A stretch of 64,000 nucleotides of DNA from Perognathus longimembris pacificus (taxonomy: Eukaryota; Chordata; Mammalia; Rodentia; Heteromyidae). The notes beneath the pieces were generated by a model, which saw only the letters and a list, made by a program, of their open reading frames with translations, was not told where the DNA came from and ran no database searches. The stretch spans positions 56,197,934 to 56,261,933 of the forward strand of contig NC_063169.1 of assembly GCF_023159225.1 (NCBI RefSeq), written 5' to 3'. The translations under genes and the position numbers were made by a program. The number at the start of each line of letters is the position of its first letter. Position 1 is the first letter of the stretch. Of the stretch, positions 11,187 through 22,097 are shown piece by piece.

Positions 11187-12274
11187 GTAAGTTTAATAAA
11201 GAACTAATGAAAGCTTTAAAATATTTTTATGAAAATTTCTAAGTATACATCAGTTCTGTCCTCAAGATATACTATAAGTCAGGTTTTCTCTAGAGATCTA
11301 TTAGGTATGCCAACTAATTTCTTAATATGCATTGCAAATTAGCTTATGCCTTAATAAGTCCTCAGAAAATGAGTAACCAACATATTTATCAGGTAAGCCA
11401 TGCATGCTGGGTAAACACTGAATATATATTATTTACTTAGGGCATTCTCTCTGATCTTTTATGAAAATTATCTGATGGTTAGAAAAGAAATTTCTTAAGC
11501 CAAAGGCAGGATTTTACTTCCATTAAAGATTTATTAAATTCCAAACTAAGGAAAGAGCATGTTAAAAAAAAAAGCGAGCCTTCTCTTTAGGCCTTCCACA
11601 TTAAAATAGCATTAAAAAGGATGAAAACAAAGAAAATTTAATTTGTTTCCCTGGTTTCTCACTTTTTTCATTCATACTCTTCTGTCTTCTATTAATTTTC
11701 ACCAGAGTAAGATCAGGTTTTTCTCTTAACTCTCAAATTCCCTCACTTTTGTTGGTTTAAGTGATACCCACAGGGGACATTTTTCAAAGTGGTATGCTAG
11801 GATTTAGCTGTGGGAGGCCCATTAATACACCACATAGAATTTTACTCCCCATAATGACATTTAAAGAGAGCTATTTGTTTTGACTGTGTTCTTTGTGTAG
11901 GCCTGAAGGTTACCATAGTAAAACCCCTTTGGCAAATGTGCAGTCCGAAATTTCTGGGTTAAAATGGCAGAGGGTGGGGGAAGGAAGAGGATAATTCCAA
12001 AATATTTCATGGGCAAACTCCTGATGAAAGGAAGGGTCTCTGGGGTCTGGTTTGTTCCCATTTCCTTCTCTGAGAAAGAAGAAACCATGACTGTTACCCA
12101 CCCCCAACCCCCATCATCACCCCCACCTTGCTTCACATGCCTCCAAACTCTAACCCTTCTGTATCTCTAGTGTGAAATTATTAGGTCAGATTTTGTTTAT
12201 AAATATGCAGTGTCTTGACAAGGGTAAGAAATGATCATGAAACTTAAAAGTTTCCGAAGTAGTAAACAAAACTG
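11187..12274. other. Unique non-coding sequence
   Basis: No repeat recognised. The overlapping open frames at 11,861-12,170 on both strands are proline- and glycine-rich translations of a C-rich patch (CACCCCCAACCCCCATC region) and lack splice or start context. Confidence 0.4.
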
Positions 12275-12425
12275 GAATTGGAAGTTAGATAGTCCTGCAT
12301 TCAAATTCTTAGTTAGCTTTACAAACCGGTGAATCACTAAACTTACTTAAGAGTCATTTCTTTCATCTGTGAAAGGAGAATAGTATATATTCTGGCAGGA
12401 TTGTCATGAAAGCTGTTTGAAATGA
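12275..12425 (-). mobile_element. MIR SINE relic
   Basis: GCATTCAAATTCTTAG, a degenerate 'GTGAATCACTAAACTTACTT', TCATTTCTTTCATCTGTGAAA and GGATTGTCATGAAAG follow the order of a reverse-complement MIR core and flank. Confidence 0.6.
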
Positions 12426-12459
12426 AGAGGAACTGAAATGAAGAGGAACTTAGTTGCAT

Positions 12460-12672
12460 TATTTATTTATTTTTTTTTTGCAAGTCCTGGGGCTTGAACT
12501 CAGGGCCTGAGCACTGTCCCTGGCTTCTTTTTGCTCAAGGCTAGCTAGCACTCTGCCGCTTGAGCCACAGCGCCACTTCTGGCCATTTTCTGTATATGTG
12601 GTGCTGGTGAATTGAACCCAGGGCTTCATGTATATGAGGCAAGCACTCTTGCCACTAGGCCACATCCCCAGT
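12460..12672 (-). mobile_element. IDL-Geo SINE
   Basis: Full-length reverse copy. A T-rich stretch (the A-tail) is followed by the Geo monomer (CTCAAGGCTAG, CACTTCTGGCC). The ID-like monomer comes next, ending GCCACATCCCCAG. The target duplication TTAGTTGCAT lies at 12,450-12,459 and 12,673-12,682. One copy of the A/B boxes is recognisable on the minus strand (GAACCCAGGGC is the B box in reverse). Confidence 0.93.
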
Positions 12673-12682
12673 TTAGTTGCAT

Positions 12683-14944
12683 AATTTTTTGTTCTGCAGT
12701 AAACACAGGTAAATGTTAGCCTCCCATCTATCTATTCCCATCTATCTACCTTCAATTTTGCTGCCATTTTGGATAAAAAATACCTAAAGAAGGGCATGTA
12801 TTCTGTTTTTGTAACAAATCTTTTGCAAAGTTGAATAAAGACAAGAAAACAATAACTGTTATGGCTGTTGTAAATATACAGGTTAGTGAGTTTCATTTGA
12901 CCCTGCTCAATCTGTTCTGTCTAAATTCTACCAGGTACACCAAAATAAGGCAACATCTTCTTCCATTGTGGCTACGTGTTCACATTATGTCTTGATGATT
13001 CATCCGTTTGAAGGGAAATTGAATTAGTCAGGGAGGGAAATAAAAAATTTAAGAATAAGTTTAACAAGATCAATTCTTTTATAATTGGAACACTTGCTCT
13101 CAGCCTTGAAAAATACCACTTAAAAAGGTGTTCATGGTCTGTGACTATCATTTGTAAAGTGAAAACCAAGTTTGCTGCCTGAAGGCTCAGCTGAAAATGG
13201 TGTCTTTGAAGAGACATTTTCATTGTGCAGAATCTCTTGGCATCATGATAGCATGTTTTCTCCTGGAATACTACTTTTATCACAGTCCTTTAAACTGAAG
13301 GCATGGAAATGTGTTATATTCTCAAGTTCTAGCTTATACTTTCTCCCTATCAAAATTAATATTTTTATCCTGACAAACAAACAAATGCACTATAGCATAT
13401 TAGAGGCAGAAAAGCCTTCTGTGACTGCTTTGTAGTTGTAGCCAAACTATTTAGCATTTCTCAGCTCCATTAAATGAGCTATTAATTAATTTCTCATCTG
13501 CTCTTCTGGAGCATCAATATGCTAATATTGACAGAAATTTTCTTATGTGTCCTATGACAAGTGGACTCTCAGTTTGGCCATTGATGTATTGTGTTTACTG
13601 AAATAATAAACATCCTTGATTAGCTCAAGCTCATATTGAGTATGTATGCTGTCTGTGAGAAACTTTGGCACAATTACCATTGTTCAAGGTGAATAGGAGC
13701 TGAGATAATATTTTAGAACAGGTAAAGACTGTCAGCAAAAGCTACAGCAGAATTTTATACATGCTGGTAAAATGATGAGACATGGTAACAGGAAATTGTG
13801 GTGGGAAATGAGAGAGAGGAAATTTGCTCTGTGGGCACAATAGAAGTACCTCTATGCCAGGTCTCATCCTAGCTTTCAGAAGATCTGGGAGCATCGACTT
13901 TCCTGATTTTAGAAGCTCCAGGCTGCCATATAAGAAAACAGTGTTATGATCGTGCTGGGGAGATCATTCCCAGAGGTGATAAGAAATGGCAGAGAGAACA
14001 GGTCCTGGGAATATTTGGGATGGGGGGTGGTGGTGGAAAAGGGCCAGGAAAAGGGAGCTAGGGGGAGAGGGAAACAAAGAATAATATCTTGAAAAGTATA
14101 CCAGTGTCCCAAAGCAGTGAAGCCTTTCAGCTATTTTCACCAAGATCTCAGATAGATAGATCTCATAGCCTAGCTGATTGCAGCTTCACTATGGGCTAGG
14201 CCAGAGCAGTTGAGAAATCATAGGTCTGAATATAATAAATATCTGTAAAAAATTCCTACTGAAATGGTAAGATGGATTTGGTTTTATGCTCTTATGTGTT
14301 TTGAGAGTTTGTTATATGTGATATAGCAGTGCCAGTAAACAAAACAGTTGGGTACTTCACTCTCCATATTCCCTACAGCTCGGGGAACTATCTATATACT
14401 GTCTACATTCTCTCTGAGGAGAGCTTGTTTATTCGCACAGCTTCAAAGACTCTGTTTATGGCTCCATGATTTATTTCTCTAGCCATGCTTCTCATATATG
14501 TTATGGAACCTAATTTCCACCCCCTTAGTGAATGCTTTGTTTTCCTTGAACGCTCCTCCATTATCATAAAACTGTTCCATCTCAGAGTTTCAGTAAGTAT
14601 TTGAATAAAATATAAGATCTTCTGCTTTCTGGTGACATTATCCCATCATATCTTATTTCAATAATTTCCCAGCATGCTCTCTGCTTTTTTCCATCTGATG
14701 GTCTTCCCACCATCCCATGAGCAGCAGCACCTCCTTTTGTGTGTTTGCTTAGGGTACCACTTATGAAAACAGGATAATCAGCTTCCCCCTCAAATCCTTT
14801 CTGTCTCTGAAATATTTACCATCTGTTCAGCTGCAACTTGGGCACCATATTTGTTGGGATTTGTTTTTCTAATGACTCTTTCAATGCTTTTCTTCATGTA
14901 TGTGTTTCCACATGACTGTTAGCATAATTTATTCCTCTTCTGTG
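12683..14944. other. Long mostly unique stretch
   Basis: No repeat element recognised over 2.2 kb. Part of it (13,440-13,640), rich in ATTAATTAA, TTAAATGAGC and ATGCTAAT-type sites, looks like possible conserved non-coding DNA. Open frames at 12,972-13,435 on both strands overlap each other and show no motif. Confidence 0.4.
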
Positions 14945-15310
14945 ACAGTTAATTGTGATTGTGAACTCCATTAGATTAAGAAATCCCTAGGAGATTAGCA
15001 AAGCACACCTCTATGTTGTCCATGAGGGAGTTTTCTAGAGATAATTAGATCATGAGGATTCTAACTTAATAAATGGTCTTATATATAGAAGAAGTCAAAA
15101 TATGAGTAGACTATTGGTTAGGGAAACTAGAGTCTTGAGGATGTTGTTACGATCTTGTTCCTCCTATTGCTCCCCTCTCCTCCTTGCCAGAATATTACCT
15201 TTCCCAGGCCCAAGTCCCATGTCCCTTCCCCAATAATGTGCTGACAGATCACAACTGTAAACCAAAGAAAACATTTCCCTTTAATAAGTTGCTCATGTCA
15301 CACATTTTGT
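14945..15310 (+). mobile_element. MaLR-type LTR (ERVL-MaLR)
   Basis: Starts TGACAGTTAATTGTGATTGTG and continues AAATCCCTAGGAGATTAGC and AGCACACCTCTATG. It ends with the typical LTR tail, AACTGTAAACCAAAG, a TTTCCCTTTAATAAG run and CACATTTTGTTAT. It is a solo, degraded LTR without internal genes. Confidence 0.6.
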
Positions 15311-15384
15311 TATGAAATGCAGAGCTGATCATGGTAAAATGATCAAAACAATGACCATGTGGAGTTCATCATCCTTATCCAATA

Positions 15385-15530
15385 TTCAAGACTTTCTGAG
15401 TATTCTAATATGTGCCACAGTCATTACTTTACAGGTTGCTCTTTTGATTCTCACAGTTATCCTAACATGTAAGAGTACTTGGACCACCATCCCTACTTAA
15501 CTAATACTAGAAAGAAAATTTGCTCCTCCC
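15385..15530 (+). mobile_element. MIR SINE relic
   Basis: Order TTCTGAGTATTCTAATATGTG, TTTGATTCTCACAGTTATCC, then a GTAAGAGTACT...CATCCCTACTT segment. This corresponds to the MIR core (conserved 'TAATCCTCACAACAACCC') in the plus direction. Confidence 0.55.
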
Positions 15531-15794
15531 TTACCCCATAGAGCCAAATCAAAGACTTTTTATACCTAAAGGCTGAGATTTGTGCTGCTGAAGGAACTGC
15601 TATGGTTAGCTCACAATATGTGGGTAGAGATCTGGGCACCCATTCCTCTTAGTTGACCTAGGGGAAAATTTTAAAATGTATGGCCTGGAAATTACCTATT
15701 ACTTTCAAAGTGTGTCATTTTATCATGACACAAATAGAAAAGTATGATTTAAAATGTTTTCATATAGAGAATTAGATTTGTCTTTGGAAAATTG

Positions 15795-15795
<1 letters not shown>

Positions 15796-15832
<37 letters not shown>
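15796..15832 (+). repeat. (GT)n microsatellite
   Basis: About 18 uninterrupted TG/GT units. Confidence 0.97.
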
Positions 15833-15837
<5 letters not shown>

Positions 15838-16110
15838 CTAAGAACTATGACTAAGAGGATAAAAGTAGAAGCCTGAAAATTACACTTTTTGGGTGAGGCT
15901 CAAGGTAGCATGATTTTCATTCTAGACTATTTTGTGGGACTACAATGCTTTGTGAATATGAATGTGAACCAAAGTTAGCATCTCAGGCTCAAAGCAACAC
16001 AGTGTTTGACATTGGTTTAGCACAGCAAGGTAGGGACAGCCCTTATCATTAAGGGGTAGTGTTTGCCGCTTGGTAAGTGGAAAGTAATCTGGTGGAAGTT
16101 GGAAGATAAG

Positions 16111-16232
16111 ATGAGTGGAGTGGCTCATGCTCACAATTCTAGCACTCAGGAGCCTGAGACAGGAGGAACAAGTATTCCATGATAACCTGGACAGCCTAGC
16201 AAGACTGTATCAAAACCAATAAGCAAACACAA
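16111..16232 (+). mobile_element. B1-type (7SL-derived) monomer
   Basis: GAGTGGCTCATGCTCACAAT, TCTAGCACTCAGGAGCCTGAG, CAGGAGGAACAAG and CAGCCTAGCAAGACTGTATC follow the B1/Alu left-monomer order. The A-rich end is AAACCAATAAGC. No Geo monomer is attached. Confidence 0.75.
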
Positions 16233-16619
16233 ACAAAGAGAGTGAAAATTCTCCCTGATAGAATTTTGGATATAATATTGTAGGGTACAGCACATGAGGA
16301 TGAGTCCTTAGTAAGAGTATTTCTCTGTGTGAATTTTTTTTTCTTAAAACATGCAGTACTTAAAACTTATTTCATATGATGTGGTTTTACTAAGACTGCT
16401 CAAATTTTTTTGGCGTAAGTGTAGAGTTTTGGAAGATGTTTGGAATGAAAGAAATCACTTTGTAGTGGAGACTTCCAAATAGAATTGGGGAAATAACAGA
16501 GAATAGTCAAGATACAGGAAGAGATTGGAGAGCTGGGCTGACCATTATGCCAGCCACTACAAAATTAGGCCATCAAGAACTTGAATTATATGTTTATCTT
16601 TGCATGCATTATAAGTTGT

Positions 16620-16700
16620 ATATCCATCCATCCATATACACATATGTATATATATATATTACGTATACTTATGTATAAACAAGTATGTATATATACTCAG
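16620..16700. repeat. AT-rich low-complexity (ATCC, TATA) tract
   Basis: A short (ATCC)n run followed by CATATGTATATATATATA-type sequence. Confidence 0.7.
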
Positions 16701-16924
16701 TACTTAGAATGAAAAAAGCTATTTCATCACTCTTTAGTGTTTGAAATGCTGATAGTTTTGGATATATTATAATAATATATAAACTAACTTTATTATTTTA
16801 AAATATAAAACTACAAACTATACATATGTATAATGCAACTTTTTAAATAAGTAAATTGAAGGATGAATAAATATAACATATAGTAACATGTCCAAAATCA
16901 TGTGAATAATTTTTCAATCAATTC

Positions 16925-16972
16925 ATCTTCCAAGTAGCTGGGATTATAGGTACGAGTGATCATGTTCAGCCC
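16925..16972 (-). mobile_element. B1 fragment
   Basis: CCAAGTAGCTGGGATTATAGG and GAGTGATCATGTTCAGCC are the reverse complement of the 5' end of a B1/7SL SINE. Confidence 0.6.
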
Positions 16973-17563
16973 CTTTAAGAAAATACTTTAAACCATTTTA
17001 TACATATGTATCTACATTTAAATTATACTGTTTTGCAACCTGTATTTCATTTAACCTATCAATTGTCATTTCCCACAAAATACTATTCTAAAGCAGCTAT
17101 TTTAAAGTATGGGACACTTTCAGGACACAAAGAAAGACAGAGACTGAAGGCAGGCAGGAGTTGTAGGTCTGAAGAGCTGTTTACAGAAGCATTCTCTCTT
17201 GTTACTGTAGAACCATTGAGGTATCATTTGAAGAGACAGCTCTTCTAAGAAAATCATTTGGATACACTTCATTACCAAATATAATTTTAGAAGAATACTT
17301 GACATTGTTTTGAAATCTCATTCTATATTTTACCATTCTTTTTTTTTTTATTACAAATTCTACCGTAATGTATTCTACAACTCCTATCCTATTTTTTTAA
17401 ACTAGATTTTGGTCCCTTTAAACATTTGCTTTTGCATTGAGTCTCCTATGTTTTTGTACTGATTCATTAAAATTGTCTGAAGTATTATGGAACATTTATG
17501 GAACAAGGACTTAATATTCCTTTAAGCAAGTACTAGTGTTTCTTTAAAATTATTACTTTTTTA

Positions 17564-17826
17564 AATACTGGAGTTTAAACTCTGGACCTCCAACTTGCTA
17601 GGTAGATCATTTGTTGCTGAGACACAGGTTGTTTTTGTGCTGTAGTCTTGCTTCCCACCCAGATATGAGCCAGGGCTGCCCTTTGCCTATGTAGACTTCC
17701 TCTTTTATATAGGAGAATATGCCATCTGATTCTCTCCATTAGCAGGGCTACTCTGTAACTGTATTTCTCCCCATCTCAGCCTCCCAGAAAACTAGAACTA
17801 CAGGCATGAACCACCAAGCCCAGCTT
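17564..17826 (-). mobile_element. Old B1-containing SINE
   Basis: Starts with an ID/Geo-like 'CTGGAGTTTAAACTCTGGAC' and ends with a clear reverse B1 5' end (CATCTCAGCCTCCCAGAAAA, then CAGGCATGAACCACCAAGCC). The centre is strongly diverged or contains an insertion. Confidence 0.6.
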
Positions 17827-18059
17827 AATTACATTATTTTATTATTCATGTATATTAATTGCATAAAGTTTCATTTCCATGCATGCATATAATATACTTT
17901 GATCAAATGTAACCCATTACTTTTTTTCTTTTCTCCTCTTCTGGAACAAATTTTAACAGGTTTCATTATCCTGTTTTCATACAAGCAGTGATGTTCTTAC
18001 AACCTTGACATTAATCTTTTTTATCTTTACTCTTTATTCTTAGCCTCATAAGAGTTCTA

Positions 18060-18925
18060 GAGGCTTATTGATTTTTACTGATTTCTTCATACAAGCAGTT
18101 TTGATTTAGTTGCTTTTCTCTACTATTTCCTATTTTTATCAATTTCAGTGATTCCTGCTATAATTCTCATGATTTTATTTTTCTCTGCTGATTTTGAGTA
18201 TAACTTTCTCTTCTAGTTTTTTTAATGGGTGATTTAGATAAGCCCCCACCCCCAATACATGTTATCTGGTGCTATGAATCTTCATCTAAGCTGTTCTTTA
18301 GTTGCATCCCATAACTGGGTAAGTTGTGCTTTTTTTTTTTTTTCATCTAGGACAAAATTAAACTACAAATACTATTATTTTAAAGTGTTTCATTTAATCT
18401 CCAAGTATTTGGGGATTTTTCTGTTTATCTTTCCATTATTTATTTGTAGTTCAATTTCAGTGTGGAATGAAAATAGAAATTGTATGACTAATTTTTTAAA
18501 AGAATTTGTAAGTTATATTTTATGGCTCAGAATGTGGTCTTTCTTGTAGAACATTCTATGTAAGCTTGAGAACCTTATAATATCTGTCTCTGGATGAAGC
18601 AGTTGATAGTAATTATCATACTGATTGATGCTAAATTCAACTATGATTTTCCAAATGTTTAGTCTATCTAATTCTGATAGAGGAGTAGTGAAGTGTTCAA
18701 CTACCTTAATGAATTAATATCTCCCCAAAGTTTCAGTATTGTTATGTTTTCTTTAAGATGAAAACCCCTTCATCATGTCTTGATATCATTCTTTATCTCT
18801 GTTAATGTTCCTTACTTTGAAGGATGCTCTTTCTAATCTAGCTGCTCTAGCTTTCTTTTGATTAGTATGCCCTAGTGTGTCTTTACTTGTTTGCTTTCCG
18901 TCTCTATGTGTCTTTTGATTTAAAG
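18060..18925 (-). mobile_element. Old L1M ORF2 segment (left part)
   Basis: Antisense L1 ORF2. Landmarks are TTATGGCTCAGAATGTGGTC, CTGATAGAGGAGTAG, 'TTATCTCTGTTAATGTTCC' and 'TAGCTTTCTTTTGATTAGT'. It is interrupted by a younger L1 at 18,926 and seems to resume after 19,185. No intact frame remains. Confidence 0.65.
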
Positions 18926-19178
18926 TAGGAAATTCAAAGGGAATACCAAATTTGAGAGACACAGGGTAAAAAAAGAGAAACAACTACAAAAGCAATACTT
19001 GGAAAACTGTTTGGTGTAAGTGAACTGAACACCTGGGGGGGGGGGAGGGAAAGGGGGGGAGGGAAGGGGGCATGAGGGACAAGGTAACAAACAGTACAAG
19101 AAATGTATCCAATGCCTAACGTATGAAACTGTAACCTCTCTGTACATCAGTTTGATAATAAAAATTTGGAAAAAAAAT
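18926..19178 (+). mobile_element. Young L1 3' UTR fragment
   Basis: Matches, in the same order, the 3' end seen in reverse at 48.4 kb: AAAGGGAATACC, GAGAGACACAGGG, AGCAATACTTGGAAAACTG, a G-rich tract at 19,036-19,070, AACAGTACAAGAAATGTATCC, TGAAACTGTAACCTCTCTGT, then AATAAAAATTTGG and an A tail. It is severely 5'-truncated. A TAAAGT motif flanks both sides, but I cannot fix the duplication. Confidence 0.85.
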
Positions 19179-19184
19179 AAAGTG

Positions 19185-19440
19185 AATATCTTACCTATCA
19201 GAGAAAGTGTTGAGTTGTTTTTTCTTAGCTCTGATAATATCTAGTGGATTTAGATTATCAGTGTTCAAAGAGACTATGGAGATTGTTGAATTCATATCTA
19301 TCCTGTTTTTCACTGCTTTCAATTTGTTGCTTATTGTAGGGCTTATTTTTACCCCATTTTTGTCTCCATCTCATTTCCAGTCCTTTGTGTTGGTGAGAGT
19401 TTTATATAGTCTCCTTTTCTCTCATTTCTTATAATGTCAG
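19185..19440 (-). mobile_element. Old L1M ORF2 segment (right part)
   Basis: Probable continuation of the antisense L1M at 18,060-18,925 after the young L1 insertion; contains 'TTTCACTGCTTTCAATTTG' and 'TTGGTGAGAGTTTTATATAG'. The 75-residue open frame is antisense L1, not a gene. Confidence 0.45.
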
Positions 19441-19751
19441 TTTTGCTTTTTAAAAAAGAAAAACTACTCTAAGCAGGTAAACAAGAATTCAAAATACACA
19501 TTTACAGCTAATCCAAATCTTTGTTCAAATTACATTGTAACTCTTCACAGTGATTTTATAATAAGGGAAACTTAGAATCTCAATACTGTACCTTATTACT
19601 GTCAGTAATTTTCCTTATAAATAATCACACACAAGTGTGTATATTATACACAATATATAAACTGTGTTCATAAAGAATATATTTTGAAGAAAATGTTATC
19701 TGCTAGACCAGATGAGTAAGAGAATAATTAAAAATTTACTTTTATTTGTTT

Positions 19752-20000
19752 ATTTTTTTGGTGCCAGTCCTGAGACTGGAACTCATGGCCTATATGTTGT
19801 TCCTGAGCTTTTTTGCTCAAGGCTGGCATTGTACCTCTTGAGACACAACCCCATCTGGCTTTGGGGCTTTGGGGGAGTACTTACTTGGAAGTAAGGGTCT
19901 CATGAAGTTCCATGCTAGGGCTGCTTTGAACTGCAATCCTCAACTCTTGGCCTCCTGAGTAGATAGGGTTAGAGGCTTGGGGAAAAGGCACCCCTGGCTT
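19752..20000 (-). mobile_element. B1-Geo dimeric SINE
   Basis: GTGCCAGTCCTGAGACTGGA, TTTTTGCTCAAGGCTGGCA, CTCTTGAGACACAACCCC, a linker with AAGGGTCTCATGAAG, then CTCCTGAGTAGATAGGGTTA and CACCCCTGGCTT. Moderately diverged. Confidence 0.8.
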
Positions 20001-20284
20001 ATACCTTCTTTTATGCTTCTTCTATTTTTTTGTGGTTCTCCTTTCTTACATACTTTATTTTCCTTATGTCCACCTATCTTCTTTTGAGCGTTGTGTGAAA
20101 AATACTTCGGTTAATAAAAATTTCCTTTCTTTTTCCTTAGCTACTTTCTCCACCTCCCCCTCTGCCTCTCTTCATCCCCTTTCTCTAGTTGCTTTTGAGA
20201 TAGTGGCCCCTTTTGGATCACAATTTTTCTACCATTGTCTCCCACACAGTTGATATCGTAGTTGTGTCACCACATCTAGATTAT

Positions 20285-20400
20285 TTGTTGTGATGGAGTT
20301 TTGCTAATTTTTATTTCCCAAGCTAGCCTTGAACAGCAATCTTCCTGAATTCTTCCTTCTGAGTGGCCGAGAATACAGACAAGAAGTTACTGTTCCTTAC
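20285..20400 (-). mobile_element. Diverged B1-type fragment
   Basis: 'CCCAAGCTAGCCTTGAACAG', 'AATCTTCCTGAATTC' and 'CTGAGTGGCCGAGAATACAG' resemble the reverse B1 consensus; low identity. Confidence 0.4.
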
Positions 20401-20775
20401 TGTGTTTATTACTGTAATTGAAGTTCAGGTTTTCCAATCAAGGCATTGGGTCTTATGGTTGCTCCGATGCCTCATCTCCTGTCTTTGCCAGGCTGCCTTT
20501 CCAATTATGAGGACAATTCATTTCCGTTTGTTCTAGGCCCCAAACCAATATTGATGTTTTAATGTATTCAGATTTTTATTTGTTTGGCTGGATTGTTGAC
20601 TTTTAAGTTCCTTACATGCAAACCAGAAGTTAGAGGTCTAGTTGGCTTTTGCTTTGAATAATAAATTTCATTTTCTTCACTTGATTATTTACAAATCATA
20701 TACTACTCAAGTCAGAATTGTTTGTGTCATTCTCTGATATATTATAGTTTGGGGGGGGCAAAATATTTCTATCCT

Positions 20776-20966
20776 GGGCTGGGGATATAGCCTAGTGGCA
20801 AGAGTGCCTGCCTCGGATACACGAGGCCCTAGGTTCGATTCCCCAGCACCACATATACAGAAAACGGCCAGAAGCGGCGCTGTGGCTCAAGTGGCAGAGT
20901 TCTAGCCTTGAGCGGGAAGAAGCCAGGGACAGTGCTCAGGCCCTGAGTCCAAGGCCCAGGACTGGC

Positions 20967-20999
<33 letters not shown>
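20776..20999 (+). mobile_element. IDL-Geo SINE, well preserved
   Basis: Complete dimer. The ID-like monomer starts GGGCTGGGGATATAG and has an A box (AGCCTAGTGGC) and a B box (GGTTCGATTCC). The Geo monomer carries GAAGCGGCGCTGTGGCTCAA and ends GCCCAGGACTGGCC. A run of over 30 A follows. A 13-bp target duplication ATATTTCTATCCT lies at 20,763-20,775 and 21,027-21,039. The intact B box, long A-tail and perfect duplication suggest the youngest SINE in the window. Confidence 0.97.

Positions 21000-21030
<31 letters not shown>
21000..21030 (+). repeat. (TA)n at SINE tail
   Basis: AT dinucleotides between the A-tail of the IDL-Geo and its right target duplication; probably grown from the tail. Confidence 0.9.
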
Positions 21031-21032
<2 letters not shown>

Positions 21033-21039
21033 CTATCCT

Positions 21040-21821
21040 ACCACTTATAGTACTCTTCTTACTTCTAACAGCGATTTTTCAGTTCTTTCTCTATTGGTCT
21101 AAATTAATTCAATTTTGTAAGTTTTTTTTTCTATTTTTCTGCTTCTTTCAAATCTTTTTTTATACTATTTTTGTTATGACAACAAGTTTCCACTTAGTAG
21201 ATTTTATAATCATTATTAATTTTGCTATGTGTTTATTGAATTGAGTTCAATTTTAGTTAATTGATTCATTTTATTTACAGTTCCTTGTTTAATAATGAAA
21301 GTATTTTGAATTATGAGACATATGATTATATAATACTGTTATCATAAATAGGTTAGATGTTCTCTTCCACTCTAGGATTTTATATGAAAATTAAAACTCA
21401 CATTTAAATTTTCTGTTGTTGCCATTTTTACCTTGATTTTTAATTGAATTTTTGTAAAAAATTTTCATTGACACCATATCTGCTTTCTGCACTTTTATTT
21501 GGCATGTTGGTTTCGTTGTGTCTTATTATGATAGTAATTTGTATAAATATTCCAAAGTCTGCTTTATGAGAAGGTGATTTGTGAAAGTTTAAATCTCAAT
21601 AAAAACAAATCTATAAAAATCGAACTTAATTGTTAAGATCATTTGTTTTCTTTTATGTTTCTGCTAGCTTTTCTTGTCATGTCTACTTTCCTTATGAATT
21701 TCCATTCTTTCAGGTATCTCATTTTTTACATCTCAATTCATTTTTTAATTCCTTCATCATATATCTTGTTTCATTGGTTTTACATTTTATTAAATGTCAT
21801 CAGTCAAAATCTAATCAATGG
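21040..21821. other. AT-rich sequence, possible old L1
   Basis: T-rich sequence that could be a much-decayed antisense L1, but no landmark is clear enough. The overlapping plus-strand open frames at 21,630-21,932 run into the next SINE and are not genes. Confidence 0.35.
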
Positions 21822-22043
21822 AGCCAGGAACCAGTGACTCACATCTGTAATCCTAGCCTCTCAGGAGGCAGAGACCTGAGGATTGTGGTCCAGCTAGGCA
21901 GAAAAGTGTGTGAGACTTTTATTTCCAATTAACCATTCAAAATTGGACATGGTGATGTGGCGCAAGAGGTAGAGCACTAGGCTCAAGCACAAAGAGACGA
22001 AGGAACTGCACCCAGACTCTGAGTTCAAGCCCCACAACCTGAA

Positions 22044-22045
<2 letters not shown>
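21822..22045 (+). mobile_element. B1-Geo dimeric SINE
   Basis: Left B1 part (AGTGACTCACATCTGTAATC, CTAGCCTCTCAGGAGGC, GACCTGAGGATTGTGG), linker, then the Geo part (GGTAGAGCACTAGGCTC, CTCTGAGTTCAAGCCCCA). It ends directly in (CA)n. Confidence 0.88.

Positions 22046-22095
<50 letters not shown>
22046..22095 (+). repeat. (CA)n microsatellite at SINE 3' end
   Basis: About 25 CA units immediately after the Geo 3' end ('GAAATACACA'). The opposite-strand Cys/Val open frame is a repeat artefact. Confidence 0.97.

Positions 22096-22097
<2 letters not shown>

Noticed and set aside
20776..20860. tRNA gene from A and B boxes
   Set aside because: The boxes belong to the ID-like half of an IDL-Geo SINE with an A-tail and target duplication; not a functional tRNA.
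21894..22091. Cys/Val-rich minus-strand open frame
   Set aside because: Translation of a (CA)n microsatellite and a SINE; the same applies to 2,445-2,636 and 61,249-61,446.
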